Shown: positions 13,560 through 27,140, counted from the first letter of the stretch. The stretch is DNA of 64,000 bases from Impatiens glandulifera (GCF_907164915.1 NC_061867.1:51277852-51341851); one strand, 5' to 3'. Program-made: numbers and translations. The notes: a model not told the origin generated them from the sequence alone.

Positions 13560-13990
13560 CTCTTTGATTGTTTAGAATAAATTATCAAAACTATCTAGTA
13601 GAGAACATAGTAAAAAAGTCCTTTCCCGAGCACCAAACTTTGAACCAAAACAAAACTCTAGTGTAAAACATGTTTGTATACGTGCACCCTTTTATTAATT
13701 TTTCTAAAATTAATTGGTGACTCTGTTTTAAAATAAATAATATGTTTTAAATTAATTATGTTTAATTAATTTAAACTGAATTTCATAAAAAAAAAAAATC
13801 GTGTCATGCAAATCCCCGTATTATTAAAATTTGAATAAAATTAATTATATTTTACATAATTGATTATAAATACGGTGAGGTATTATCAAATTTTTTAAAA
13901 TAATGTTTGTTTATAAAACGATACCTGACACGCAAACCAACGTTGAAACTATCGAATCTTGAGTCACTCCGGACACGTGTGACAATAAAT
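13560..13990 (-). mobile_element. Ty3/gypsy-like LTR-adjacent fragment
   Basis: On the minus strand this contains 'cagagtcaccaattaatttt' and then 'ggtgctcgggaaagg', the spacing and wording seen next to LTRs of plant Tat/Ogre-type elements. It is a diverged relative of 2300-2650 and 26730-27110. It ends about 80 bp before the start of the minus-strand relic at 13483, so both may be parts of one dead element. Confidence 0.45.
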
Positions 13991-14464
13991 AATAATAAAC
14001 AAAGACTTTTTAAATAATTTTTCATATAAGTTATTTTTTTTCTTATTTAAATGGGTTAACCCGTTATAATTGGATCAATTATAATGGGTTAATGCAATTT
14101 CAATGAACAATTAATCCAGCAAAAATAATTAATTACCTAATTTGCTTTCTTAAAAAAATGGAAAAGTTTTAAATGTGGAAATTACATAAAATCTTATCAA
14201 ATCAGTAATTAGCCATTATTAATTTATATCTTTCCAAATCATTGATATAATTATATCAATTAAAAATAAATGTACGGTAATATTTGGAAATGAGTAATAA
14301 AAAGCAAAGATTTTTAAAATAATTTTGTAATCAAGTGAATTAAAATACTTTTAATGTTTTTATATACAACTGTATAAGTTGTTTTTTCTTAATTAAATGG
14401 GTTAATGCAATTATATATATATATAATTGGATCCTAACGAATAGGAAGCTGATATAGTTCTATA
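13991..14464. other. Upstream region of the subtilase gene
   Basis: This is AT-rich and non-coding. It contains repeated 'aatgggttaa' motifs (about 14050-14095 and 14396-14406) and a short TA run near 14412-14424 that could serve as a TATA region about 45 bp before the start codon. Nothing else is supportable. Confidence 0.5.
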
Positions 14465-17400
14465 ATGTCAAAAACTCGTTTTGTGCATTTGTTTTACATT
14501 GTCTTGCAGGTCATTTACATAGCTTCAGTCATTGGGTTGTCCTCTGAATCAATAGATGAAGAAAGAAAGGTAACTATCCTAAAACTAATTATTTATATAT
14601 ATATACATATATAATGATAAAAAAAAAAAAAATATGTTACTTGTAGGTACACATCGTTTATATGGGTAGTCTTCCTAAAGGAGAATATTTAGCTCGACTC
14701 CATCACATGGATATTCTCCAAGCTTTAGGCCATAACAATAAGTTTGTGGTTAATTTTTATTTTCATTTATGTCTTATTTTTCTTTTGTTATTTTTTTATA
14801 AGATTAAGAGAGATATTGTATGGTGTTGTTATGAAAAACTTTTATATTATTTTATCTTCTAAAGAAATTTAGATTTGTTTTCATAGATAATGAATTGGGC
14901 TTTGTTCCATAATTAGCCGTCTGTAGTATAGTTTTTCCATAAGAACTTTTAAATAAAATAAATTTTCATCTAGTAACTTTAATATGAACAAAAATAAATA
15001 TTAAGAAAAACAATTCAAATATAAACCTAAGAAACGTAACATATTTGAGATTAATTTGTTTACTAAAGTTCTATTATGAAAGTTACTCACTTTATGTTTA
15101 TATCTATTGTTAGGATGGTGGAGAAAATATTGATCAGAAGTTATACGAGAAGTTTTAATGGTTTTGTTGTTAATATAACGGAAAGCGAAATATTAAAGTT
15201 GAAAAGTAAGGCCAAAAATCTTTTTTTTTTTTTTACTTATAAACAAATACTTAAGAACATGTTATAATTCATTGCAACTATATATATAGGATTTGAAGGA
15301 GTTGTTTCTATTTTTAAAAGCAATCAATTGAGAACTCAAACTACGAGATCTTGGGATTACATGGGATTTCCTTACGAACAATATCATCATCGCAATCCAA
15401 CTCTGGAAAGTAACATCATAATTGGGCACCTGGATAGTGGAGTGCTATTTGAGTCAGAAAGTTTTTCTGATTACGGTTTATCCCATATTCCAAAAAAATG
15501 GAAAGGTGTTTGTAATGGAGGCAAAAATTTCATTTGCAACAAGTAATGCATGCATGGTTCTTTTTTCTAATTAATTAATTAATTAATTAATTATTATGAA
15601 TTTTTCATCTAATTAAGTATTCTATATATATATATATAGGAAACTAATTGGAGCGAGATATTATAGCCCGATAGAATCTTCAAATTGTACTGATGATCAT
15701 GGGACACACACAGCTTCTATTGTGGCTGGAAATCCAGTGAAAAATGTTAGTTTTTTTGGTATAGCAAATGGAACTGCTAGAGGAGGTGTTGAGTCGGCTA
15801 GAATTGCTACATACACCGTGTGCAGTAATTTACTTTGTGATGATCATAATGTATTAGCTGGTTTTGATGATGCAATTGCAGACAACGTCGACATTATCAC
15901 CATCTCAATTTCTTACGATACCATCAAAAATTTAAGTGACGATGTTATTGCCATCGGCTCGTTTCACGCTATACAAAACGACATTTTGACCGTAAATGCT
16001 GCCGGAAATAATGGAATACATGGTTTGGGATGGTCAAATGGAAACGCACCATGGATTTTCACAGTGGCAGCTAGTGCAGATAGAAAAATTTTAAATAAAC
16101 TTATCCTTGGAAATGGCCGATCACTGATAGTAAGTATTATTAATATATAATGTAGTTTAAGTTATTTGATTAATATATAATAATATGTAAATGTGATTTT
16201 GCATGCAATAATAGAGTACTTCCGTGAATTCTTTTGATGAAAGTAACCATAGCATAAGGTTGGTGTATGGAAAAAGTGTCTCCAACCATTGTAATGAATC
16301 CTTTGCAAGGTACATTAATTAAAATCCTTGCACATTAATTAATTTGCTTAATTAATTAATTGATTGAATCAATTCTAATTATGTATATAGTACATTTCAT
16401 TCACATGCAGGCAATGTAATGTTAATTGTGTAGATCCTGATTTGGTAAAGGGAAAGATTTTAGTATGTGACTCTCTACAGCCAGATGTTATCACAACAGC
16501 TGGATTTGCTGGTGCCAGCGGGGTCATTTTTCGACAAGATCAGCAATCAGAAGATGAAGCTATTATCGTTTCTATACCTACCGCGATTCTTAATGAATCC
16601 GATTTTCGTTATATTGAATCATCTTACCTCAAGTCTAAAGTATTGCACTCAGCACGCATAACAAAGAGTGATATTATAAAGAATCATATTCCCATCCTAG
16701 CTTCTTTATCCAGCAGAGGGCCAAATAAAATTCTTTCCGAAATTTTTAAGGTATATTTATTGTAATTGACAGATTTGCAGTATTGCTTTGCTTTGGTCCC
16801 TTAATTATCAACACAATGCATGCTTTGTGTAAGTAGTTCAATTGTCGATCTTTTGATTAATTACTTATGATACAACTAAATCTAATCTAATGTTAGACGT
16901 TATTCTTTTGTTGTTTTCTATGCATGCATGGTACGTATTCGTAGCCTGATATAACTGCACCGGGAATAAATATCTTAGCTGCATATCCTCCCAAGTTTTT
17001 TTATGCATCTCCAATTAAAAACTTTCATAGTCTCTATAGCAATTACTCCTTCTTGTCCGGAACTTCCATGGCGTGTCCTCATGTTGCTGGTGCAGCTGCT
17101 TATGTGAAATCAAAACATCCTGATTGGTCAGCTTCTGCTATTAAATCATCTCTTATGACTTCTGGTACGATAATTGAATTATAATAATTCATTACTTAAA
17201 ATTTTCATGAATCATGAGATTGAATTGATTCATGACTTTCATGTAGCTCGTAATATGAATGGAGAGTACAATTTAAATGCTGAACTCGGGCACGGATCAG
17301 GACATATTGATCCAGTGAAGGCTGCATATCCTGGACTCGTGTACGAGACATTTATTGACGATTATTTTAAAATGTTTTGTAGTTTAGGCTCGGAAGGAGA

Positions 17401-17785
17401 CAAGTTGAAGAATATTTTAAAAGGAAAAAAGAAATGTCCAAAACGGATAATTAGAACATATGCAAAAGATCTCAATTACCCTGCAATGACAGCTTCAATC
17501 CATGAGAATTCATTTTTCACTATTCAATTCTCAAGAATCGTAACAAACGTTGGACATGCTAACTCTACATATCATGCAGAGATTAGTGGAGGAGATAACA
17601 CAGTCTATGTCAGTGTGGAGCCAAATGTGCTCTCTTTTGTCCATCTGAAACAAAGAAAACCATTTACTGTAACCGTTAATGGGCAATGGTTGAACCAAGA
17701 TCACATCTCTTGTTCTTTAATTTGGTTTGATGGTACTCATAGGGTGAGAAGTCCCATTATCTTGTATCGATCATCAATTATTTAA
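14465..17785 (+). CDS. Subtilisin-like serine protease (SBT4/cucumisin-like)
   Basis: Nine exons join in phase: 14465-14569, 14647-14741, 15114-15205, 15290-15542, 15640-16129, 16215-16309, 16411-16750, 16945-17164 and 17247-17785. They give 742 residues, the usual length for plant subtilases. Residues 1-25 look like a signal peptide. An I9 inhibitor prodomain follows (from '[10 protein letters not shown]'), ending at 'TTRSWDYMG' near residue 116. The catalytic set is complete: Asp146 (HLDSG), His202 (DHGTHTAS), oxyanion Asn305 (AAGNNG) and Ser531 ([11 protein letters not shown]). A PA-type insert lies between Asn305 and Ser531, and a C-terminal Fn3-like domain starts near residue 620. The secreted enzyme would cleave cell-wall or apoplastic proteins; its substrate is unknown. 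It is unusual as an apparently intact gene flanked on both sides by dead transposons. The exons were assembled by hand, so one misplaced junction is possible. Confidence 0.9.
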
Positions 17786-18572
17786 ATTATCGATTATTGA
17801 TGATTTGTACCTTACTTGATAATAAAAGATTTGATAATTGTGTCAATATACTAAAGCCAGAATTATCCAAAAACAATGTGTTGATGTTTTTATGTTGAGG
17901 GGGAGCAGGATTATCAATTAATTGTTGATACATCCTCAACATTTTAATGATTTTTGAATAATTTATTTTATTTGGTTCGTACATATAATTCATAGACGTC
18001 TATCAGTGATCATATCGAGATAAATAGTTTAAGGTTAGAGTTGATATCACATTTTATTGGTTGCGAAGAAGTGAGGCATGAATAGCGTGATTCAAAGATT
18101 AATTGTCCATATATAGTTTGGTTACATTGGAAAAGTGCACTAACACTATGTTTGTTTCGTATATCGATCTGTTTGATGACTTGTCTCTTTTTCAAATTGA
18201 CATTTATGAGGGTTTTCTATATATTTTAATGATTTTTGAAAATTTTATTTGAATTTTACAAAGGTTTAGTTGATACCCATACCCGCAAATCAGTGATCAT
18301 ATATATAGTCATTGTTCTATATATAGGCCAAGTTCAGAACAAATTAACATCATAAATAACGATAGACATCAACAAAACAAAAGAGATTAAAATGTTAATT
18401 ATCAATATCTGTAATCAACTTCATCAATCATATGATCAATTTATAACACATAATCATTTTCTCATGTAATTAATAACCTACACTATACATAAATACCTTA
18501 GCGTGAAAGTCCTACACGGCCTTAATTAAATCTCTTAGTATATATACTTGATGCTAATTAAACATAAAATTG
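17786..18572. other. Intergenic, downstream of the subtilase
   Basis: No gene is seen. The first 150 bases probably hold the subtilase 3' UTR, with an 'aataaaag' poly(A)-like signal at 17821. The rest is ordinary AT-rich DNA with no recognised repeat. Confidence 0.6.
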
Positions 18573-19322
18573 GGAAATTTCATGTTGTTTCTTTGTATAT
18601 CTAAATAATTAACAGTAGATTCATATGACATTGTTGATCTGATGAATACATGTTATATATGCTCTTTTATTGGAACAACGTACTAATATATAGATCCAAT
18701 ACAAATGTTTAAAGCATGGTGAAGATACTTTGATTGAAAATGTGTTTCCAGCAACATTTAACTTAATTTACTCATGTTCTTGTCATCCTACACGTACTTT
18801 TTTTTAAATAGAGACCTACGTACTTACCTACTCATATCCTACATTCCTACCTATCTAACTTCCAATAAATGTAAACCTAATTAATTCATAACCTACTCAT
18901 ACCATGTACTACTTATATCTATCTAATTTTTTTAATGAGATTATCCACGTTAACAAAAGATATAAGGACTATTTTAAAGTTTGAAATTTCGTTTAACACT
19001 GTTAGCTAGCCGGCTTTGGTAACGATATTAAATTAAACCTTGAAACATAAAATCTAAAGCCTTGTTCGTTTTGAGTTATTCAAACCACTCAAATATTATT
19101 TCACTACTTCTATCATTAATTGTACCATTTTCCAAAATACTAAAATACTTTATATTTAAATTAATATTTTTTATTTTATTATTATATATTTATACTTTTT
19201 AAGTCATCTTATCAAAAATATTCTTATCTTCATAAAATCATTATTTATTTTCCCTTCTAGGTTATTAAAATAATCCGAACCAGAACTTTAATAATAATCC
19301 CAAAAAGATTAAAGGTAGAAAG
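18573..19322. repeat. Flank repeat X, left copy
   Basis: This ~750-bp non-coding sequence is repeated almost unchanged at 22594-23338, on the other side of the truncated copia element. It starts with 'ggaaatttcatgttg' and ends with 'aaaggtagaaag', immediately before the copia 5' LTR. Differences are a few small indels and substitutions, so the duplication is recent. Confidence 0.93.
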
Positions 19323-19465
19323 TATTAGTATTTTAGACCTTTACTTTTATATATTTTATTATTTAGTCTCTTTGTTGGCTTATAAATAAGTATTTTATTG
19401 TTTTCTATTTTAACATATTCAATGTATAATAAAACCCTAGTTTCTCTTTTCTCTGTTTTCTATCA
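19323..19465 (+). mobile_element. Short 5' LTR of a Ty1/copia element
   Basis: This lies directly between flank repeat X and a copia primer-binding site. It begins 'tattagtatt' where TG would be usual and ends in 'tatca'. At about 143 bp it is short but within the copia range. No partner 3' LTR is present in the window. Confidence 0.7.
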
Positions 19466-19480
19466 TGGTATCAGAGCCAC
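19466..19480 (+). other. Copia primer-binding site
   Basis: 'tggtatcagagccac' immediately follows the LTR end. TGGTATCAGAGC is the usual initiator-tRNA-Met primer site of plant copia elements. Confidence 0.85.
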
Positions 19481-19691
19481 CATTCATTTATAGGGCTTGA
19501 TTTGTTGGGATCGAGGGTTTTTGCAACGATTCTTATGCTTCTACACCGAAGGATTAATCTGTTACGGTATGTCTCTTGTTTTGCTTCCGCACTGATTGAT
19601 TGCAGCTCCTAGGGTTTGTTTGTTGGCTTGTGAATTGGGGATTTTGTTTGTTTGGTTCCTTTGTTGCTTGGATCTCATTTGCTCGTTCGTT

Positions 19692-22593
19692 ATGGCTGTT
19701 CGTAAAGACGATTCTCTTCAGTCTATTAGTGTACAGTTGGATGGGAAAAATTATTCGTATTGGAGCTATGTGATGAAAAAAATTTTGAAGGGAAAATCGA
19801 TGTGGGGTTATGTTACGGGTACGAAAATGCCACCTACCGATAAGGCTGCAGAGACTTATGCAACAATGCTCGATGTTTGGGAGGCCGATAACTCGAAGAT
19901 CATCACGTGGATAAACAATTCTGTCACACATTCGATTGGGGTTCAGTTGGCAAAGTACGATACATCCAAGCACGTTTGGGACCATCTTGCTCGTCTTTAT
20001 ACACAGTCTAATTTTGCCCGACAATTTTAGTTGGAAACGGACATTCGTGCACTCAAGCAGAATGATTTGTGTATCCAAGATTTTTATTCCGCCATGTCTG
20101 ATTTGTGGGATCAGTTGGCTCTTACCGAGTCTGAGGAATTACGGGTATTGGCACCTTACATCACACATCGAGAGCAACAACGCATAGTTCAATTTTTGGT
20201 TGCTCTTCGATCTGATTTTGAGACTATGCTTGGATCAATCTTGCATCGGAACCCTTTACCTTCAGTTGATTCGGTTGTCCATGAGTTGATAGCTGAGGAG
20301 ATATGAATCAAGACTCGACTTGACAAAGAGCATAACCCAACATCTACTTCATTCGTTCTTGCAACTCCACATAATCCCTCTAGTAATCATCCGAATCGAT
20401 TGAACTCACGAGTGGCTATGGATGAATGTGCTTTCTGTAAAAAGAAGGGTCACTGGAAAGGCCAATGTCCTTTGTTAATCATTAAAGGTAAACAACCGCA
20501 CCAACAACAACAATCGCAACCACAACAACAATCACAAAGACGCCCTCCACAATCATCATCTCATTTGCCCCCATGGAAACCTACAAGTCAAGCATTCCAA
20601 GCTAGTAGTGTATCGACTCCACCTCCTATATATCCATCGATGATTGAGCAGTTCCAAAGGTTTCTCGCTTCGCAACCTCATGCCATGTCAGCGTCTTCTC
20701 ATGTCGGTTTGTCTTCTTCCAATACCTCTGCTCCCTCAGGTATATATTCTTCTGTTTGGATTCTAGACTCTGGGGCCTCTCATCATATGTCTCCTAAATT
20801 GTCTTCTTTTGATTCTTTGTCACCAAACTCGTCTATCTCGGTTGCAACAGCTGATGGTACCCATATGCCATTAGTAGGGGTCGGTTCTATTAATACACAC
20901 AATTTAACTCTTTCAGATGTCTATTACATTCCAAGTCTTACCTTAAATCTTGTCTCGGTTAGTCAATTGTGTGACTTGGGATATTCCGTCTTCTTTTCTA
21001 ATTCCACTTGTTATGTGCAGGATCCACATTCTTAGAAGCTGATTGGGACAGGCCATAGGAGAGGAGGATTATATGTGTTGGATGAACTCGAAGTACCAAA
21101 AATAGCTACTAGTGCTGCTTCTACTGTGGATTTGACATCTTTTCATTTGAGTCGCTCTTCTTCTACCTTTTATTTATGGCATTCTCGTTTAGGACATATT
21201 TCGGGATCCCGTTTAAAATTTTTGGCTTCTACTGGAGTTTTAGGTGATTTGAAACTGATGATGTTTCTGATTGTAGTGGTTGTAAACTTCCTAAGTTTTC
21301 GGCTTTGCCTTTTAAAACAAGTTTATCTTCATCTTTTGCTCCATTTGATCTAATTCATTCTGATGTGTGGGGACCTTCTCCTTTACCTACAAAAGGGGGT
21401 TCCCGCTATTATGTTTTGTTTATTGATGATTGTACTCGTTATACTTGGGTTTTTCTTATGAAACGTCGTTCTGAATTTTTAGGTATATTTCATATTTTTA
21501 GAGCTCTTGTCAAAACTCAGTATTCGTCTGTCATCAAATGTTTTCGTTGTGATTTGGGTGGGGAATACACCTCTAATGATTTCTCTAGGTTACTTGCTTC
21601 TGACGGAACTCTTCATCAGAGTTCTTGTTCAGACACCCCTCAACAAAATGGCGTTGTAGAAAGAAAACATCGACATATTGTTGAAACAGCTCGCTCTCTC
21701 TTATTGTCTGCCAATGTTCCTAGTGTCATTTGGGGTGAAGCCATCCTCACTGTTGTACATCTTATTAATATGATTCCAACATCTCACAACTCAGGTTTGT
21801 CACCGTTTGAAAAGCTTCAAGGATATGCTCCTGCTTATTCCTCATTACGTGTCTTTGGTTCCGCTTGTTTTGTATTACGTCCACACGTTGAGCGTAACAA
21901 ATTGACTTCACGATCTGTAATGTGTGTTTTCTTGGGGTACGGGATAGGACAGAAAGGTTATCGTTGTTTTGATCCCGTCAGTCAAAAATTATATGTCTCC
22001 CGTCATGTTTCGTTTCTTGAGCATATTCCATTTTTTTCTATTCCTATAAATTCTCATGATATGACTCACCTAGACTTTGTTAGAATTGATCCTTTTACGG
22101 TTGATGATGAGGTGACACCTCCTACTACAAATTCTAGTACTATAGAGGTGACACCTCCTACTACAGACTCTAGTACTGCAGTTCCTGACACATATCTTCC
22201 TCCCTCCACGGTCTCTCAATCTCCTCCCAATTATGTGGATCTTCCACCTCGTCAGTCAACCCGTATACGTAAGTCAACCAAACTTCCTGATTTTTCTTAT
22301 TCGTGTTACTCTACATCTTTTGCTTCCTTTTTAGCATCTATTCATTGTTTGTATGAGCCATCGTCCTATCGAGAAGCTGTTATTGATCCTCTTTGGCAGT
22401 TTGCTATGGCTGAGGAACTTGCAGCACTACATCAAACACATACTTGGGATTTGGTTTCTTTACCATCAGGAAAACGACCTATTGGTTCTCGATGGGTATA
22501 CTAAATAAAAACCAAGTCTGATGGGTTTATTGAGAGATATAAAGCCCGAGTCGTTGCGAGGGGTTTTTCTCAGGAATATGGCATGGATTACGA
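19692..22593 (+). pseudogene. Truncated Ty1/copia gag-pol (gag, protease, integrase, start of RT)
   Basis: The domains run in copia order. Gag starts at 19692, with a CCHC zinc knuckle 'CAFCKKKGHWKGQC' near 20425. Protease has 'WILDSGASHHMS' near 20758. A GAG-pre-integrase segment 'LWHSRLGHISG' lies near 21175. The integrase keeps its acidic residues in 'HSDVWG', 'RCDLGGEY' and 'GVVERKHR' (21357-21668), and the reverse transcriptase begins near 22370. Stops at 20028, 20304, 21033 and 22502 and a frameshift near 21255 inactivate it. The sequence ends abruptly in early RT at 22593, where flank repeat X restarts. RT palm, RNase H and the 3' LTR are absent, so it cannot move by itself. Confidence 0.92.
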
Positions 22594-23338
22594 GGAAATT
22601 TCATGTTGTTTCTTTGTATATCTAAATAATTAACAGTAGATTCATATGACATTGTTGATCTGATGAATACATGTTATGCTCTTTTATTGGAACAACGTAC
22701 TAATATATAGATCCAATACAAATGTTAAAAGCATGGTGAAGATACTTTGATTGAAAATGTGTTTCCAGCAACATTTAACTTAATTTACTCATGTTCTTGT
22801 CATCCTACACGTACTTTTTTTTAAATAGAGACCTACGTACTTACCTACTCATATCCTACATTCCTACCTATCTAACTTCCAATAAATGTAAACCTAATTA
22901 ATTCATAACCTACTCATACCATGTACTACTTATATCTATCTAATTTTTTTTAATGAGATTATCCACGTTAACAAAAGATATAAGGACTATTTTAAAGTTT
23001 GAAATTTCGTTTAACACTGTTAGCTAGCCGGCTTTGGTAACGATATTAAATTAAACCTTGAAACATAAAATCTAAAGCCTTGTTCGTTTTGAGTTATTCA
23101 AACCACTCAAATATTATTTCACTACTTCTATCATTAATTGTACCATTTTCCAAAATACTAAAATACTTTATATTTAAATTAATATTTTTTATTTTATTAT
23201 TATATATTTATACTTTTTAAGTCATTTTATCAAAAATATTCTCATCTTTCCAAAATCATTATTTATTTTCCCTTCTAGGTTATTAAAATAATCCGAACCA
23301 GAACTTTAATAATAATCCCAAAGATTAAAGGTAGAAAG
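22594..23338. repeat. Flank repeat X, right copy
   Basis: This is the direct repeat of 18573-19322. It joins copia RT at 'ggaaa', a short run shared by the expected RT sequence and the start of X. It ends at the same 'gtagaaag' that abuts the LTR on the left side and then continues into host-like DNA ('gacataaaat'). It therefore represents the copia-free version of the insertion site. Confidence 0.93.
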
Positions 23339-24412
23339 GACATAAAATCTAGAAAATTATATAAGGTAATTTTATTTTTTATTAAAAAAAATATTGCAAA
23401 CAAAAAAAATGTTAAATATTATTATTTTGTAAGTGATTCTACTTTGAGCTCGTTTGAGAAAAAAGTTATTTAAAATTTATTTGAACTTTATTAAAAAAAC
23501 AAAATCTTTTTATATGGAATTAGATAAAAATAAAGTTTTTTAAATTTTCTTACTAGTATATATTAATTAATATTATATATATATTAATTAATACTATTAT
23601 TTTTTTAAATGAAAATTTTTAATTTATATTAAAATAAATTCTAAAATATAATAAAATAAATATTAAAAAAACTATTCATGGGATCAGGTCATAAAGGTTA
23701 TAAAACCTTTACATAATGAACGTGAGAGTGAAAACTGGGATAAAGCTTTGCAGTAAACCGCTTTCCATTGATATCTCAGTTAAGAAATAGTGGGTCTCCC
23801 TAGATTATCTTATTTCTGCCTTACATATTAATATATTAATATTAATCTTTATTAATAAATAAATAAAACTTTAAATTAATACTCATTTTATAAATCTCTA
23901 TTATTAAAATTTAAATGTAATATTATATAATATATTATGTAATAGTTTTATTTATATTTTAATTTTTTTATTTAATATAATTAATAAAAAAATGAAATGA
24001 AATAATTTCTTTATTAGATTTAGAGTTCGTTTATACCAAAAAAAATTAAATTAATTTTTTTAATAAATATTTAATTTAGATGAGATATTTATAAATTAAT
24101 TTATATTTTTTATTTAAATATATTCAACTTTATTTTTTTAGTATAATTATTTGAACTACTTAAAATTTAAATGATATATTAGATAATATAGTAGTTTTAT
24201 TTATATTATAAATTTATTTATATTTAATTTATTAAATCCATTTGTTTTCGGCTACACCCGATTATGAATTTATTTATATTTTAAAACTTTAAAGGGTGGT
24301 TTGAAATTGATTTTTCTTTTACCTTTTTTAATTTAAATTAATCTTTTTAAATACACAAAATATTAAAATAAATATAACAAATATTTTACCAATTTTTTTT
24401 TTGTTTTTATAT
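23339..24412. other. AT-rich intergenic DNA before duplication copy 2
   Basis: This is non-coding with many homopolymers and TA runs. One less AT-rich stretch at about 23680-23810 has no recognisable coding or RNA feature. Part of the right end may belong to duplication copy 2, because copy 1 is cut by the window edge. Confidence 0.6.
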
Positions 24413-24699
24413 TTTTAGAATTTAAATAAATAATTCTTTTAAATAAAATGTATACAACAATTCATCAAAATTACTTATTTTTTCCTTTAATTTTTTTAAA
24501 ATTATTTTAAGATGAGATGTGTACAACATCTATCCCAAATAATTTTATTTTTATTTTTGGCTTTAACTCTTAATTAATTTGATTAATTAACACATTAATT
24601 ATTCTTAATTAATTGTTTTAAATAAGTTTTTGGCCATGGGATTAATTATTTTGATTTTATTTATTTAAAAATAATTATTTTAATATTATAAATTGGAGT

Positions 24700-27110
24700 G
24701 TAGATGTTTAATGCTTACATGCCTTTTAATTTTTTTTTTTGTGTATTTTGTAGGTTAAAAATGGAGCCAAAATTAATTGAAAAAAATTAATTTCAAACAA
24801 GTTCCAAAGTTGAAAAGAGGTTGTGATCTAGTACAACCGGAAATAAAGAAAACAAATGTAGTAGGTCGTATGGTCATTGGATGAGCGCTGAAATCTCATC
24901 CAACACACCACAACCAGCTGCATTGTCCGCTGCAATGAAAGGAAAGCACTTTCGCACATCAGTATGTCAACTAACGCGAACATACGCCCAAGTTTCCGCG
25001 CTTAGGACAAAAACGACGTCGATGCTCAAATGCGGAAGATGCAAACAACATTGTTTTCATCTTTAGTTTGTGTTCTTCCTCACGACGAACGAAATGATGA
25101 TCCACCAGATTCTTTGATTTTACAAAGATAGAACTTCGGCGTTAGTCCATAATATTCGATGATTCGAAAGCTGAAATGATCAGTAATCATGCTCTAGAAC
25201 GATCAACTAGATGAAGAACAAACAAAAGTCATTAATGGCCTTTTGTCTGAAATTCGATCCACTTGATCGATCAACCAATATGGCTGGCTATAAATAGCTT
25301 CCCTCGGCCAAGACGAACTCAAGGATCATAATAATAAGTCCTCAATCCACTTCACACAAAATCCTCCATTAAAATTTTCAAGCTTTTATTGAAAATTTTG
25401 AAATCTTGTGTAAAGCCTTAAGGCTCGGTTATGGGTAATCACAAAGTTTCTAAAAGAGTTCAAGAATGTTTTCCAACTCACTATAAGCTTCCATTCATGT
25501 TGTAATTCAAATTATGAATTCAAATTGAAATTTTTATATTTCAGTTCGACTAGTTGTGTATACTGCTTGATTATTTAATTTTTTATTAGAAAACGATCCT
25601 GAAATCATTTGCAAGCTTTCTATAGAAATTAATTTGAATCAATCGATCCAAATCAAAAATACCCAAACATGATTTTAAAATTTTTAAAAATCTGGTTTCT
25701 AACTCAAGAATAGTGACGCAAAACCTTCCTAACACATTTCTAGGGGTGTTAGGAGTATGTTCATATCAATTCCGATCATGTTTGATCAAAAACCATTTTT
25801 TTATAAAAAAAAAATAGTTCTTGAGTTGGTTAAAACGAACAGTTAGTGATCATGTTTTGGTTTTATTTTATCATAACATGTATAAGGAAGTTGTTGGTAA
25901 ACTCTTTATAACCAATAAAATCATCAAAATCTCGATTATTGTCAAAAACTATTTGAATTATATGGGACATCATCCCTATCGAATGATGCACCGGGATGAT
26001 GTTATAAATGATCCTTGAGGTTAGACGAAACTCTCCATCACTTCAGATCGAAGAACGAAGGCTTCAATCGAAATCACCAAACTTGTAATTGGTGCTCTTG
26101 GCGTTCGACCGAGGAATTCAGCCGGGTTCGATTTCCGACTGAGAAAATTGAACCCTCCCCTACATCCCGATTGAGGATCTTCCGTATCTGACCGATGGAT
26201 CAGCGCGTGACCGAGAACTCCCTGCACCCGACTAAGGAATCCTAGCCTCGACTGAGGATCTTTCACATCCGACCGAGAGTTCAGCGTCCGACCGAGAAAA
26301 TTTTAGCCCGCGAACAAAGACGGGCACCCGCGACCGAGGAGACTGATCTTAGGACCTGTTTGTTTGAGATTTTAATTTTAAAAAATGTTTTTTTCAATTA
26401 TAAGCCACAACCCATTTTCTAAAAATTCAAAAAAATTGAAAACAATTTCAAAATAGTTTTAGAATATTTTCATAAAAATATTTTGATAAGTGCCTATTTG
26501 AATATATTTTTTCAGTTTCCTCCATAATAATCGACATCAATTGCATGTATTAGCATTTAAATATTATTCTAAAATTTTAAATGCAAGAAAAAAAACATAT
26601 ACATGTTTAGAACTTGAAAAATAATTGGTTAAATAAAGTATAATAAGACCAACTTTTCAAAAAGTTAAGACATTTTTTTTTGTAAAATATAGACCGTTTT
26701 TAACAGTACGGAGAATATAGTGCGAAAGTCTTTTCCCGAGTATCACCAAACATCGAACTCTAATCGAATCTCTAGTAAAATTACGTTTATATACGTATAC
26801 AAACCTTTTATTGATTTAAAATTAAAATTAATTGACGACTCTTTCACCAAATAAACAATCTTCTGAATTAATTATTCAATTTAAAATATGAATTTCTTAT
26901 AAGTCAAATTATGATTTGATTATTTTAAATTTAAATATTATTTAAAATGGATCATAAAAATTAATTATTGTTATAATTAATTAAAATATATATTTTTTTT
27001 TATAAATCTTTAAATAATATTTTATTAAAAGATTTTCGACACGCAAACCGAGGTTCAAATTTCTCGAATCTCGAACTTTTTTTTTTCGAGACAAAGATTT
27101 TTTGTGGGGG
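24700..27110. mobile_element. LTR-like retrotransposon relic in duplication copy 2
   Basis: This is the counterpart of the block at 290-2650, duplicated with it. It keeps the TATA-like motif (about 25288), the GC-richer 'gaccgag' stretch (about 26020-26345) and the 'cttttcccgag' tail (about 26730). It differs by scattered substitutions and indels. No coding capacity was recognised. Confidence 0.4.
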
Positions 27111-27140
27111 GATAAAGTAGGCTTTGATGATAATGTAAAT

